In this document: piece by piece, positions 1-8,954 of the stretch | Position numbering within the stretch: the stretch's first letter is position 1 | Layout: each line of letters opens with the position of its first letter | The notes under the pieces: generated by a model | What the model was told of the DNA's origin: nothing | Seen by the model: only the letters and a program-made list of their open reading frames with translations | The model's database searches: none | From: Nonomuraea coxensis DSM 45129 | GTDB taxonomy: Bacteria; Actinomycetota; Actinomycetes; Streptosporangiales; Streptosporangiaceae | Direction of reading: 5' to 3' | NCBI RefSeq assembly: GCF_019397265.1 | Contig: NZ_CP068985.1 | Location: 4,506,501-4,570,500, forward strand | DNA: 64,000 bases | Program-made: the position numbers and the translations under genes

Positions 1-516
1 AAGACGCTCGACCGGGGCCGCACGGTCACCGGGGCGCTCATGGGCACCGCCCGCCTGTTCGGCTACGCCGGCGGCAACCCGGCGATCGAGCTGCGCGACA
101 CCCGGTACACCCATGATCCCGAGGTGCTGGCGGCGCAGGACCGCTTCGTGGCGATCAACTCGGCGATCGAGGTGGACCTCACCGGCCAGATCAACGCCGA
201 GGTCGCGCGCGGCGCGTACGTCGGCGCCGTCGGCGGCGCGGTCGACTTCCTGCGCGGGGCCGCCCGGTCCCGCGGCGGCCTGCCCATCGTGGCGCTGACC
301 TCCACCGTGCAGGCGGCCGGGGGAGGGACGGCGAGCCGGATCGTGGCGAAGCTGAGCGGGCCGGTGAGCACGCCGCGCTGCGACGCCGGGCTCATCGTCA
401 CCGAGCACGGCGTCGCCGACCTGCGCGGCCTGCCGCTCGGCGAGCGCGTGGCCGCCATGCTCGCCATCTCCCACCCGGACCACCGTCCCGCGCTCGAGAA
501 GGAGTGCCCCCTATGA
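1..516 (+). CDS. Acetyl-CoA hydrolase/CoA-transferase family, C-terminal part (5' truncated by the window)
   Basis: The reading frame is open from the first base, so the gene starts outside the window; about 171 C-terminal residues are seen. The stretch with VALTSTVQAAGGGTASRIV and the later VTEHGVADLRGLPLGERV matches the C-terminal domain of acetyl-CoA hydrolase/4-hydroxybutyrate CoA-transferase proteins, which move CoA between acetate and other acids. The catalytic glutamate region is not visible with confidence. The stop TGA overlaps the ATG of the thiolase gene, so the two are probably translationally coupled and this enzyme may load or unload CoA for the pathway that follows. The exact substrate cannot be told. 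Confidence 0.8.
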   Translation, partial: KTLDRGRTVTGALMGTARLFGYAGGNPAIELRDTRYTHDPEVLAAQDRFVAINSAIEVDLTGQINAEVARGAYVGAVGGAVDFLRGAARSRGGLPIVALTSTVQAAGGGTASRIVAKLSGPVSTPRCDAGLIVTEHGVADLRGLPLGERVAAMLAISHPDHRPALEKECPL

Positions 517-1724
517 GAAGAGCCGCGATCGTCGCCCCGGTCCGCACCCCGGTCGGAACGTTCGGCGGATCCCTGCGCCCGGTACCGGTCGAGGACCTGG
601 CCGCCACCGTCATCAAGGCCGTGGTCGAACGCTCGGGCATCGACCCCGGGCGGATCGAGGACGTGGCGATGGCCCAGTCCTACGCCAACTCCGAGACGCC
701 GTCCATCGGCCGCTGGGCGGCCCTGCACGCCGGCCTGCCGGTCGCCGTGCCCGGCTTCCAGCTCGACCGGCGCTGCGGCGGCGGCCTGCAGGCGGTGGTG
801 ACCGCCGCGATGATGGTGCAGACCGGCGCCGCCGACGTCGTGATCGCCGGCGGCGTGGAGAGCATGAGCAACATCGAGCACTACTCCACCCAGGTCCGCT
901 GGGGCAGCCGGTCCGGCGGCGTGCAGCTGTACGACCGGCTCGACCGGGGGCGTGAGCGGTCCCAGCCGGAATGGCGGTTCGGCCGCATCTCCGGCATGAT
1001 CGAGACCGCCGAGAACCTGGCCCGCGACTACGACATCAGCCGCGAGCAGGCCGACGCCTACGCCGTGCGCAGCCATCACCGGGCGGCGGCCGCCTGGGAG
1101 GCGGGCGCCTTCGCCGAGGAGGTCGTCCCGGTCCAGGTGCCGGTGCGGCGCGGCGACCCGGTGACCTTCTCCCGCGACGAGGGCATCCGCCCCGACTCCG
1201 ACGTCGAGACGCTGGCCGGGCTGCGCACGCTCACGCCGGGCGGCACCGTGACCGCCGGCAACTCCAGCCAGCAGAACGACGCCGCCGCCGCCTGCCTGGT
1301 CGTGGCCGAGGACAAGCTGGACGAGCTCGGGCTGGAGCCGCTGGGATTCCTGGTCGGCTGGGCGGCGGCCGGCTGCGAGCCGGCCACCATGGGGCTCGGC
1401 CCGGTGCCGGCCGTCAGCCGGCTGTTCGCCAGGACCGGGGTGGGGTTCGACGACCTCGACCTGGTGGAGCTGAACGAGGCCTTCGCCTGCCAGGTGCTCG
1501 CGGTGCTCAAGGGGTGGGGGTTCGATGACCCCGCCGAGCTGGACGACCGGCTGAACGTCAACGGGTCGGGCATCTCGCTCGGGCACCCGATCGCCGCGAC
1601 GGGGGTGCGCATGCTCACCACGATGCTGTACGAGCTGCGCCGGCGGGGCGGCCGCTACGGCCTGGAGACCATGTGCGTCGGCGGCGGCCAGGGGATGGCC
1701 GCCCTGTTCGAGGGAGTGTCATGA
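513..1724 (+). CDS. Thiolase (acetyl-CoA C-acyltransferase)
   Basis: A 403-residue thiolase of normal family length that should cleave 3-oxoacyl-CoA with free CoA. The nucleophile is Cys88 in LDRRCGGGLQAV; the later blocks LNEAFACQ, SLGHPIAATG and MCVGGGQG supply the usual NEAF, catalytic His and second Cys motifs. The ATG at 513 is preferred over an in-frame GTG at 504 because GAAGGAG at 497-503 is well spaced for it, and because it overlaps the upstream stop. The downstream gene also overlaps this stop by four bases, so it lies inside a tightly packed operon. Substrate chain is unknown. Confidence 0.92.
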   Translation: MRRAAIVAPVRTPVGTFGGSLRPVPVEDLAATVIKAVVERSGIDPGRIEDVAMAQSYANSETPSIGRWAALHAGLPVAVPGFQLDRRCGGGLQAVVTAAMMVQTGAADVVIAGGVESMSNIEHYSTQVRWGSRSGGVQLYDRLDRGRERSQPEWRFGRISGMIETAENLARDYDISREQADAYAVRSHHRAAAAWEAGAFAEEVVPVQVPVRRGDPVTFSRDEGIRPDSDVETLAGLRTLTPGGTVTAGNSSQQNDAAAACLVVAEDKLDELGLEPLGFLVGWAAAGCEPATMGLGPVPAVSRLFARTGVGFDDLDLVELNEAFACQVLAVLKGWGFDDPAELDDRLNVNGSGISLGHPIAATGVRMLTTMLYELRRRGGRYGLETMCVGGGQGMAALFEGVS

Positions 1725-3094
1725 CCGGGCACGGGATCGTCGCCTACGCCTGCCACCTGCCGCGGCACCGGCTGCGGCACGCCGACCTGGGCGCGGCCCT
1801 CGGGGTCAGGTCGGGGTCAGGATCGCGGGTGGCCGCCTCCTTCGACGAGGACAGCACCACGCTCGGCGTCGAGGCCGCCAGGCGGGTGCTGACCGGCCCG
1901 CCCGGGGCCGTCTTCTTCGCCACGACCTCGCCCGCGTACCTGGACAAGACCAACGCCGCGGCCCTGCACGCGGCCCTGGGGCTGGGCCGGGACGGCCTGG
2001 CGGTCGATCTGGCGGGGTCGGCGCGCTCCGGCACGGGCGCACTGCTCGCCGCGGCCGCCGCCGGCGGGCTCGCCGTGCTCGCCGACGTGCGGACCGGCCT
2101 GCCGGGCTCGGCCGACGAGCGGGGCGGGGCGGACGGCGCCGCGGCGTTCCTGTTCGGCCGGCCGGACGAGGCGATCGCCGAGATCGCCGCCCGCGTGTCG
2201 GTCACGGCCGAGTTCCTCGACCGCTGGCGGCTGCCCGGTGAGGCGGCCTCCCGCCGGTGGGAGGACCGCTTCGGCCTGGAGAGCTACCTGCCGCTGGTGA
2301 CCGAGGCGGGTCGGCGGGCGCTGAAGGAGGCCGGCGTCACCGAGCCCGACCACGTCGTGGTCACCTCGCCCAACCCGCTGGTGGCCAGGCGGGCGAGCGC
2401 GCTCTTCCCCGCGCGGGTCCCCGCCGGGCGGCTGCCGGGACACGCCGGCGCGGCCGACGCCGGGCTGGCCCTGGCGGAGGTGCTGGACCGGGCGGCGCCG
2501 GGCGAGAGCGTGCTGCTGCTCGCCGCCGCGGACGGCTGCGACGCGCTGGTGCTGCGCGTCACCGGCCGCATCACGCACGGGCGGCAGGCGCGCCCGCTGG
2601 CCGCCCAGCTCGCCGCCGGCCGCGACGTCCCGTACGCGACCTACCTGACCTGGCGTGGCCTGCTGGAGCGGGAACCGCCGAGACGGCCGGAGCCGGACCT
2701 GCCCGCCGCGCCCCCGTCGGCCCGGTCGCAGGCGTGGAAGTTCGCGTTCACCGGGTCGCGCTGCGGCCGCTGCGCGTTCGCGCACCTGCCGCCGGCACGG
2801 GTGTGCAAGGGCTGCGGAGCCGTGGACGCGATGGAGCCGCTCCCGCTGTCGGCCACCCGGGGGACGGTGGTCACCTTCACCGCCGACCGGCTGGCCTACT
2901 CGCCCTCGCCGCCCCTCATCGACGTGGTGGTCGACTTCGACGGCGGAGGGCGGTACACGATGGAGCTGGCCGACGCCTCGCCCGCCGAGGTGGCGATCGG
3001 GATGCGGGTCGAGCCGACGTTCCGCAGGCTCTACACGGCTGGTGGGACCCACAACTACTTCTGGAAGGTCCGGCCCGTGGAGGAGGAGCGATGA
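1721..3094 (+). CDS. Fusion of a ketosynthase III/HMG-CoA synthase-like domain with a zinc-ribbon DUF35 OB-fold domain
   Basis: A 457-residue two-domain protein. Residues 1 to about 310 have the fold signature of HMG-CoA synthase/KAS III proteins, but the segment where the nucleophilic Cys normally sits reads VDLAGSARSGTGALL (about 95-109) with no Cys, so the domain may be non-catalytic. Residues 335-457 are a DUF35 unit: a rubredoxin-like zinc ribbon (C348, C351, C362, C365) followed by an OB fold, as in the acyl-CoA-binding protein ChsH2. The next gene encodes a lipid-transfer-protein type thiolase, and DUF35 proteins are known partners of such enzymes. The start ATG overlaps the previous stop. 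Confidence 0.85.
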   Translation: MTGHGIVAYACHLPRHRLRHADLGAALGVRSGSGSRVAASFDEDSTTLGVEAARRVLTGPPGAVFFATTSPAYLDKTNAAALHAALGLGRDGLAVDLAGSARSGTGALLAAAAAGGLAVLADVRTGLPGSADERGGADGAAAFLFGRPDEAIAEIAARVSVTAEFLDRWRLPGEAASRRWEDRFGLESYLPLVTEAGRRALKEAGVTEPDHVVVTSPNPLVARRASALFPARVPAGRLPGHAGAADAGLALAEVLDRAAPGESVLLLAAADGCDALVLRVTGRITHGRQARPLAAQLAAGRDVPYATYLTWRGLLEREPPRRPEPDLPAAPPSARSQAWKFAFTGSRCGRCAFAHLPPARVCKGCGAVDAMEPLPLSATRGTVVTFTADRLAYSPSPPLIDVVVDFDGGGRYTMELADASPAEVAIGMRVEPTFRRLYTAGGTHNYFWKVRPVEEER

Positions 3095-4284
3095 GCGCCA
3101 GAGGGATCAGCGACCGGGTCGCGATCGTCGCGATGGGCTGCACGCGGTTCGGTGAGCACTGGTCGGCGTCCACCGACGACCTGGTGATCGACGCGGTACG
3201 CGAGTGCCTGTCGGCCGTGCCGGGCACGGAGCTGGCGGACGTGGAGGCGTACTGGCTCGGGACGCTCGGCTCGGGCCAGTCGGGCCTGACCCTCAGCCGC
3301 GCGCTGGCCCTCGACCACCGGCCGGTCACCCGGGTCGAGAACTACTGCGCGACCGGCTCGGAGGCGTTCCGCAACGCCTGCTACGCGGTGGCGTCCGGGG
3401 CGTACGACAGGGTCATGGCGGTCGGCGTGGAGAAGCTCAAGGACTCCGGCTTCTCCGGCCTGACCCGGTCCGACCCGCCGGGGGACGGCACGGCGCCGGA
3501 GAACACGCTCACCGCGCCGGCCGCGTTCTCGCTGCTGGACCCCGCCTACTGCGCGAAGTACGGCGTGGACCCCGCCGACATGCGGGCCGCCATGACGCAC
3601 GTGGCGTGGAAGAACCACGCGAACGGGGCGCTCAACCCCAAGGCGCAGTTCCGCGCGGCGGTGTCGAAGGAGAAGATCGGCGCGGCGCCGCTGGTGGCCG
3701 GGCGGCTCGGCGTGTACGACTGCTCGGGGGTCTCCGACGGCGCGGCCTGCGCGCTGATCGTCCGCGCCGAGGACGCCCACCTCTACACGGGCCGTCCGGT
3801 GTACGTGAAGGCGCTGGCGCTGTCGGCCGCCCCGGGACGCGCCGCGATGGACACCGGCTACGACTACACCACCTTCCCCGAGGTCGTGCGCAGCGCCGAG
3901 GACGCCTACCGGCAGGCCGGGATCACCGATCCGCGTACACAGATCTCGATGGCCGAGGTCCACGACTGCTTCACGCCGACCGAGCTGGTGCTGATGGAGG
4001 ACCTGGGTTTCGCCGGGCGGGGCGAGGCGTGGCGGGACAGCCTCGACGGCGCCTTCGACCGGGGCGGCCGGTTGCCGGTCAACCCGGACGGCGGCCTGAA
4101 GTCCTTCGGGCATCCGGTCGGCGCGAGCGGCCTGCGCATGCTCTACGAGTGCTGGCTGCAGTTCCGCGGCGAGGCGGGGGAGCGGCAGCTCGCCGATCCC
4201 CGGCTGGCCCTGACCCACAACCTGGGCGGGCGCCCGGGGGCGTGTGTGTCCTTCGTCTCCGTGGTCGGTTCCGAGCTCGGCTGA
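3091..4284 (+). CDS. SCP-x/Ltp-type thiolase
   Basis: A 397-residue thiolase-superfamily protein of the sterol carrier/lipid-transfer class. Cys86 in VENYCATGSEAF is the expected nucleophile, followed by EVHDCFTPTEL, SFGHPVGASGLRML and the C-terminal THNLGGRPGACVS typical of this class. AGGAGGAG at about 3080-3088 is a strong ribosome binding site and the ATG overlaps the stop of the DUF35 fusion. In steroid catabolism the related Ltp2 works with ChsH2 as a retro-aldolase, so this protein and the previous one could form a comparable complex (inference). It ends the first block of the operon, just before an operator-like dyad. Confidence 0.88.
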   Translation: MSARGISDRVAIVAMGCTRFGEHWSASTDDLVIDAVRECLSAVPGTELADVEAYWLGTLGSGQSGLTLSRALALDHRPVTRVENYCATGSEAFRNACYAVASGAYDRVMAVGVEKLKDSGFSGLTRSDPPGDGTAPENTLTAPAAFSLLDPAYCAKYGVDPADMRAAMTHVAWKNHANGALNPKAQFRAAVSKEKIGAAPLVAGRLGVYDCSGVSDGAACALIVRAEDAHLYTGRPVYVKALALSAAPGRAAMDTGYDYTTFPEVVRSAEDAYRQAGITDPRTQISMAEVHDCFTPTELVLMEDLGFAGRGEAWRDSLDGAFDRGGRLPVNPDGGLKSFGHPVGASGLRMLYECWLQFRGEAGERQLADPRLALTHNLGGRPGACVSFVSVVGSELG

Positions 4285-4301
4285 TTGGCATGCGCCGATT
4301 T

Positions 4302-4322
4302 TTTAGTCTAGATTAGATTAAA
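4302..4322. promoter_or_regulatory. Probable TetR operator, copy 1
   Basis: A 21-bp imperfect palindrome of the form TTTA-GT-CTA, three spacer bases, TAG-AT-TAAA. It lies in the AT-rich gap before the NTF2/hydratase gene, about 20 bp ahead of its start. The same pattern recurs at 11159-11179 beside the tetR gene. The shared dyad is seen directly; that the encoded TetR binds it is inferred. Confidence 0.75.
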
Positions 4323-4342
4323 TACGAGTGGAGGAACTCACG

Positions 4343-5554
4343 ATGAAGGACGTGCAGGCGGCACGCGATCTCTACGTCGCGCTGACCACCGGTGACCAGG
4401 CCCGGCTCGCGCACCTGCTGCACCCGGCCTTCGTCGCCAGGACCACCGACGGCCTGCCCTTGGACCTCGGCGGCGTCTACAGCGGCCCCGACGAGGCGTG
4501 GCGGGAGTTCTGGGGACGCATCGGGCAGCACTACCGCGTCCGGGCCGAGCCGCAGGACTTCCACGAGCTCGCCGGCGGCGGGCTCCTGGTGACCGGCAGG
4601 TACGTGGGCAAGGCCCGCGCCACCGGGGCGCCCGTCGACGCGGGCTTCGCCCACGTGCTCCGCTTCACCGGCGGCCGGATCTCCGAGCTGGTGCAGTACA
4701 CCGACAGCGCCCGCTGGGCCGAGGCGCTGCACGGCCGCCCCCCGGCGGACAAGGCCGGACGCCGGGAGCTGACGGTGGTCCGCTTCGACGTCGACGACGG
4801 CCTGGCCCGGGTCCGGCTCGACCGGCCCGCCGCGCGCAACGCCCTCGACCTCGACATGGCGCTCGACCTCCAGGAGGTGTCGCTGCGCTGCGCCGAGACC
4901 CCCGGCCTGCGCGCGGTCCTGCTGACCGGGGAGGGACCGGCGTTCACCGTCGGCGGCGACGTCAAGCTGTTCGCCTCCACCCCGCACGCGGAGCTGGCCG
5001 GCCTGGTCGACACGATGATCACGCCCTACCACGAGGCGCTCGACCGGCTGGCCCGGCTGGACGTCCCCATCGTCTGCGCCGTCCACGGCGCCGCGGCGGG
5101 CGGCGGCCTCGGCCTGATGCACTGCGCCGACCTCGTGCTCGCGGCCGAGGACACCAAGTTCGCCCTCGGCTTCAGCGCCCTCGGACTGTCCGGCGACGGC
5201 GGCAGCACCTGGTTCCTGCCCCGGATGATCGGATCCCGGCGGGCGGCGGAGCTGTTCCTCGAACCCCGCGTGCTGAGCGCCCGCGAGGCGCAGGAGTGGG
5301 GGATCGTCACGCGCGTCGTGGCGGCCGGAGCGATCGAGGACGAGGCGCTCGCCGTGGCCCGGCGGCTCGCCGCCGGCCCCACCCGCGCCTTCGCCGAGCT
5401 GCGGCGGCTCCTGCGCGAGAGCTGGCACCACACCCTGCCCGAGCAGCTGGCCGCCGAGCAGCGGGCCCAGGGGCGGGCCACCGCCACCGCCGACTCGGCC
5501 GAGGGCATCGAGGCATTCAAGAGCAGGCGCGAACCCGACTTTCAGGGACGGTAA
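4343..5554 (+). CDS. SnoaL/NTF2-like domain fused to enoyl-CoA hydratase/isomerase
   Basis: A 403-residue fusion. Residues 1 to about 130 form a SnoaL-like NTF2 domain; residues from about 145 are a complete crotonase domain with oxyanion-hole segments GEGPAFTVGGDVKLF and HGAAAGGGLGLM. It should hydrate or isomerise an enoyl-CoA. The ATG at 4343 is chosen over GTG 4328 because GTGGAGGAA is itself the ribosome binding site. It opens the second block of the operon, directly behind a TetR-type operator. NTF2 domains often act as small isomerases, so the fusion could combine two steps on one substrate. The usual second acidic residue of the crotonase site is not obvious. Confidence 0.85.
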   Translation: MKDVQAARDLYVALTTGDQARLAHLLHPAFVARTTDGLPLDLGGVYSGPDEAWREFWGRIGQHYRVRAEPQDFHELAGGGLLVTGRYVGKARATGAPVDAGFAHVLRFTGGRISELVQYTDSARWAEALHGRPPADKAGRRELTVVRFDVDDGLARVRLDRPAARNALDLDMALDLQEVSLRCAETPGLRAVLLTGEGPAFTVGGDVKLFASTPHAELAGLVDTMITPYHEALDRLARLDVPIVCAVHGAAAGGGLGLMHCADLVLAAEDTKFALGFSALGLSGDGGSTWFLPRMIGSRRAAELFLEPRVLSAREAQEWGIVTRVVAAGAIEDEALAVARRLAAGPTRAFAELRRLLRESWHHTLPEQLAAEQRAQGRATATADSAEGIEAFKSRREPDFQGR

Positions 5555-5557
5555 CCC

Positions 5558-6709
5558 ATGAACATAGACACCGACGAGCACCGGCTGCTCCGCCAGAGCG
5601 TCGGCAAGATCGCCGAGCGGTACGGCCACGCCTACTTCGCCGACCGCGCCCGCGCCGGCGGCCGGGTCGACGAGCTGTGGGCCGAGCTGGGCGAGGCCGG
5701 ATTCCTCGGCGTGCACCTGCCCGAGGAGTACGGCGGCGGCGGAGGCGGCCTGCGCGAGTACGGCGTGGTCCTCGAAGAGCTGGCGGCGCACGGCATGCCG
5801 CTGCTGATGGGCGTCATCTCGCCCGCCATCACCGCCTCGATCGTCTGGCGGCACGGCTCCGAGGAGATGAAGCGCGACTGGCTCCCCGGCATGGCCGCCG
5901 GCACCAGGAAGATGGCGTTCGCGCTCACCGAGCCGGACGCCGGCACCAACAGCCACGCCGTCACCACCACCGCGCAGCGGGACGGCGACGGCTGGCGGCT
6001 GACCGGGGCCAAGTACTACATCTCCGGGGTCGACGAGTCCGAGGCGCTCCTGGTGGTGGCCCGCGACGGCGAGGAGCGACCGCCGGGACGCAGCCCCCTG
6101 TCGCTGTTCGTGGTGCCCGTCGACGCCCCCGGCCTGCGCGCCCAGCAGATCGTCACCGAACTGGTCGTCCCGGAGAAGCAGTACACCGTCTTCTTCGACG
6201 ACGTGCGGATCGGACCGGAGTCACTGATCGGCGAGGCCGGCCGCGGCCTGCGCCAGGTGTTCGCCGGCCTCAACCCCGAGCGCATCCTCGCGGCCTCGCT
6301 CAGCAACGGCATCGGCCGCTACGCCCTGGACAAGGCCGCCCGCTACGCGCGCGAGCGGCAGGTGTGGTCCACGCCGATCGGCGCCCACCAGGGCGTGTCG
6401 CATCCGCTCGCGGAGGCGTACATCGCCGTCGAACTGGCCCGGCTGGCCACCGCCCGCGCCGCCGAGCTGTACGACTGCGGCGAGGACGCCGCCGAGGCGG
6501 CCAACATCGCCAAGTTCGCCGCCGCCGACGCCTCGCTGAAGGCGCTCGACCAGGCGATCCAGACGCACGGCGGCAACGGGCTGTCGCGCGAGTACGGCCT
6601 GGCCGACCTGTGGTTCGCGGCCCGGCTGCTGCGTACCGCCCCCGTCAGCCGGGAGATGGTGCTCAACTACGTCGCCCAGCACAGCCTCCAGCTGCCCCCT
6701 TCCTACTGA
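5558..6709 (+). CDS. Acyl-CoA dehydrogenase
   Basis: A 383-residue flavoprotein of the acyl-CoA dehydrogenase family, expected to introduce a 2,3-double bond into an acyl-CoA and pass electrons to ETF. FAD-binding blocks AFALTEPDAGTNSHAVTT and the C-terminal QTHGGNGLSREYGLADLWF are clear. In the segment where many family members carry the catalytic Glu (EGTSEI type) this one reads RTAPVSREMVLNYV, so the base may sit elsewhere, as in several actinobacterial subfamilies. It starts four bases after the hydratase stop, so the two are one transcription unit. Confidence 0.92.
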   Translation: MNIDTDEHRLLRQSVGKIAERYGHAYFADRARAGGRVDELWAELGEAGFLGVHLPEEYGGGGGGLREYGVVLEELAAHGMPLLMGVISPAITASIVWRHGSEEMKRDWLPGMAAGTRKMAFALTEPDAGTNSHAVTTTAQRDGDGWRLTGAKYYISGVDESEALLVVARDGEERPPGRSPLSLFVVPVDAPGLRAQQIVTELVVPEKQYTVFFDDVRIGPESLIGEAGRGLRQVFAGLNPERILAASLSNGIGRYALDKAARYARERQVWSTPIGAHQGVSHPLAEAYIAVELARLATARAAELYDCGEDAAEAANIAKFAAADASLKALDQAIQTHGGNGLSREYGLADLWFAARLLRTAPVSREMVLNYVAQHSLQLPPSY

Positions 6710-6744
6710 CCGCACGCTCCCCAGAGACGAAAGAGGTTCCATCG

Positions 6745-7608
6745 ATGGCAGGTGTAGAGGACCGCGTGATCGCCGTGACCGGCGCCGGAGGAGGGCTCGG
6801 CCGCGAGTACGCGCTGCTGCTCGCCCGCTCCGGGGCGAAGGTCGTGGTCAACGACCTGGGCGGCGCGCGTGACGGCACGGGCTCCGGCAGCGCCATGGCC
6901 GACGCGGTGGTCGCCGAGATCACCGGCGCGGGCGGGCAGGCCGTGGCGGACTACCACAGCGTGGCCACCGAGGAGGGCGGCGCCGGCGTCGTCCGTACCG
7001 CGCTGGAAGCCTTCGGCCGCATCGACGGCGTGGTGAGCAACGCCGGGATCCTGCGCGACGTGGCCTTCCACAAGATGACCCACGAGCAGTGGGACGCGGT
7101 GATCCAGGTCCACCTCCACGGCACCTACCACGTCGTGCGCGCCGCCTGGCCGCACTTCAGGGAGCAGGGGCGCGGCAGGGTGGTGGTCGCCACCTCCAAC
7201 ACCGGCCTGTACGGCAACTTCGGCCAGGCCAACTACGGCGCCGCCAAGCTCGGCATGGTCGGCCTGATCAACACCCTCGCCATCGAGGGCCGCAAGTACG
7301 ACATCCTGGCCAACGCGGTCGCGCCGCAGGCGGCCACCCGCATGACGGAGGACATCGCGCCGCCCGAGCTGCTGGCCAAGCTGCCGGCCGCGCACGTCGC
7401 GCCGATCGTCGGCCACCTGCTCACCGACGAGTGCGCCGACAGCGGCACCGTGGTCGTCGTCGGCGGCGGGCTCTGCACCCGGGTCCAGCTCTACGAGTCC
7501 AAGGGCGTCACCTTCGCCGACGTGCCCACGATCGAGCAGGTCGGCGAGCGGTGGGCGGAGATCACCGACATGAGCGGGGCGGTCGCGGCCGTCAACAGGG
7601 TGGGCTGA
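6745..7608 (+). CDS. Short-chain dehydrogenase of the 17-beta-HSD4/multifunctional-enzyme type
   Basis: A 287-residue SDR. The N-terminal TGAGGGLGREYALLLARSG is the NAD(P) Rossmann motif, VSNAG is present, and the catalytic Ser and Tyr-x3-Lys occur in VVVATSNTGLYG and NYGAAKLG. The long C-terminal tail and VVVNDLGG resemble the (3R)-hydroxyacyl-CoA dehydrogenase part of peroxisomal MFE-2. It should oxidise a 3-hydroxyacyl-CoA made by a hydratase of the locus. AAAGAGG at 6730-6736 fixes the ATG at 6745. An open frame extends far upstream, but that is the shadow of two other genes. Confidence 0.92.
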   Translation: MAGVEDRVIAVTGAGGGLGREYALLLARSGAKVVVNDLGGARDGTGSGSAMADAVVAEITGAGGQAVADYHSVATEEGGAGVVRTALEAFGRIDGVVSNAGILRDVAFHKMTHEQWDAVIQVHLHGTYHVVRAAWPHFREQGRGRVVVATSNTGLYGNFGQANYGAAKLGMVGLINTLAIEGRKYDILANAVAPQAATRMTEDIAPPELLAKLPAAHVAPIVGHLLTDECADSGTVVVVGGGLCTRVQLYESKGVTFADVPTIEQVGERWAEITDMSGAVAAVNRVG

Positions 7609-7612
7609 GCCG

Positions 7613-8923
7613 ATGGCAACGACCGACTTCGACGTTCTCGTCATCGGGGCCGGCGCCGGCGGCCTGTGCGCCGCCGCCCGGCTCTCGCACCTCGGTTACC
7701 GCACGCTCGTGGTGGAGCGGCTGGACCGGGTCGGCGGGCGCGCGTCCACGTACGACATCGACGGCTTCAAGGTCAACAACGGCGCCATCGTGCTGGAGCT
7801 CGGCGGGGTCACCGAGGAGACCTTCGCCGAGGTCGGCGCCCCCTACGACGTGCGCATGCCCAAGCCCCCGATCCTCTACCGGATCGGCGGCAAGGACATC
7901 GACGTCACGGGCGGCGGCTGGGGGTTCCTGCTCGGCAAGCTCACCCGGCAGGGGGCCAAGCTGGTCCAGGGCCTCGGCGCCGCCCGCGAGGACAGCGGGC
8001 TGCCGGACGCCGAGCTCACCACCGCCGAGTGGGTGTCGAAGTACACCAAGAACGAGAACGTGCACGGCATGTTCCGCAACATGTGCGCGTCCATCTTCGC
8101 GGTCGGCTCCGAAGAGCTGCCCGCCCGGGTCTTCCTCACCTACTTCACCCGCAAGAGCGCCTTCAAGAAGTTCGGCTACCACCCTGAGGGCACCATCGGC
8201 GTCTGGCGGGCGCTCGCCGACGTGGTGACCAGGAACGGCGGCGAGGTCTGGCTCGACAGCGAGGTACGGTCGCTGACCCTCACCGACGGCCTGGTCACCG
8301 GAGCGGTGGTCGCGCGCGGCGGCGAGAGCGTCGAGGTCGGCTGCCGCGTCGCCGTCAGTGACGCCGGACCGGTCGCCACCGTGGACCTGGTCGGCGTCGG
8401 CCACCTGCCCGCCGGCTACCTCGAGGAGGTCAGGCGGCGCGACCGCCCCTCCTCGATGATCACCGTCAACATCGCCAGCAGGGAACGGCTCATCGAGGCT
8501 CCCGGCATGCTGAGCTTCGGCAAGACCCGGCGCCTGTGCTACATCGCCAACTTCACCGACCTGTGCCCCGGGATGGCGCCGGAGGGCTGGCACCTGTACG
8601 CCGCGGCCGGCGTCCCCAAGCCGGCCGTCGGCGACTTCGACGAGGCGGCCGAGACCGAGCTGATCATGGAGGACCTGCGCGAGCAGGTGCCCGGTTTCGA
8701 CCGGGCGCGCGTGCTGTCCACCGCCGTCATGCGCGACTCCTGGCCGCCGCAGCGCGCCGTCGCCGGTTTCGACCTGGCCCCGGCCACCCCGATCCCGAAC
8801 CTGTGGAACGTCGGCGACGGGGTCAAGGAGTACGCCAACGGCGGCACCACCGCCTGCGCCGAGACCGCCAAGCTCGTCGTCGAGCAGATCGCGGCCCGGC
8901 ACCCGGTCGCGGCCGGCCGCTGA
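7613..8923 (+). CDS. FAD-dependent oxidoreductase, phytoene desaturase-like
   Basis: A 436-residue flavoprotein with an N-terminal dinucleotide motif (VLVIGAGAGGLCAAARL), the following VVERLDRVGGRAST, and a C-terminal FAD segment (PIPNLWNVGDGVKEYANGG). This is the phytoene desaturase/amine oxidase fold, which performs dehydrogenation or isomerisation of hydrophobic substrates. No carotenoid genes are nearby; instead it lies between the SDR (four bases upstream) and a ferredoxin, so a role in desaturating an alicyclic or terpenoid intermediate of the pathway is more likely than pigment synthesis (inference). Confidence 0.85.
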   Translation: MATTDFDVLVIGAGAGGLCAAARLSHLGYRTLVVERLDRVGGRASTYDIDGFKVNNGAIVLELGGVTEETFAEVGAPYDVRMPKPPILYRIGGKDIDVTGGGWGFLLGKLTRQGAKLVQGLGAAREDSGLPDAELTTAEWVSKYTKNENVHGMFRNMCASIFAVGSEELPARVFLTYFTRKSAFKKFGYHPEGTIGVWRALADVVTRNGGEVWLDSEVRSLTLTDGLVTGAVVARGGESVEVGCRVAVSDAGPVATVDLVGVGHLPAGYLEEVRRRDRPSSMITVNIASRERLIEAPGMLSFGKTRRLCYIANFTDLCPGMAPEGWHLYAAAGVPKPAVGDFDEAAETELIMEDLREQVPGFDRARVLSTAVMRDSWPPQRAVAGFDLAPATPIPNLWNVGDGVKEYANGGTTACAETAKLVVEQIAARHPVAAGR

Positions 8924-8954
8924 GCCGCCGCCCGCGTTCACCAAGGAGAGACAG

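Noticed and set aside
504-515. GTG at 504 as the thiolase start
   Set aside because: The ribosome binding site at 497-503 is correctly spaced only for ATG 513, which also overlaps the preceding stop.
4498-7608. Plus-strand open frame of 1036 codons
   Set aside because: Only its last 287 codons (from ATG 6745) encode a protein, the SDR; the rest is out of frame over the hydratase and dehydrogenase genes.
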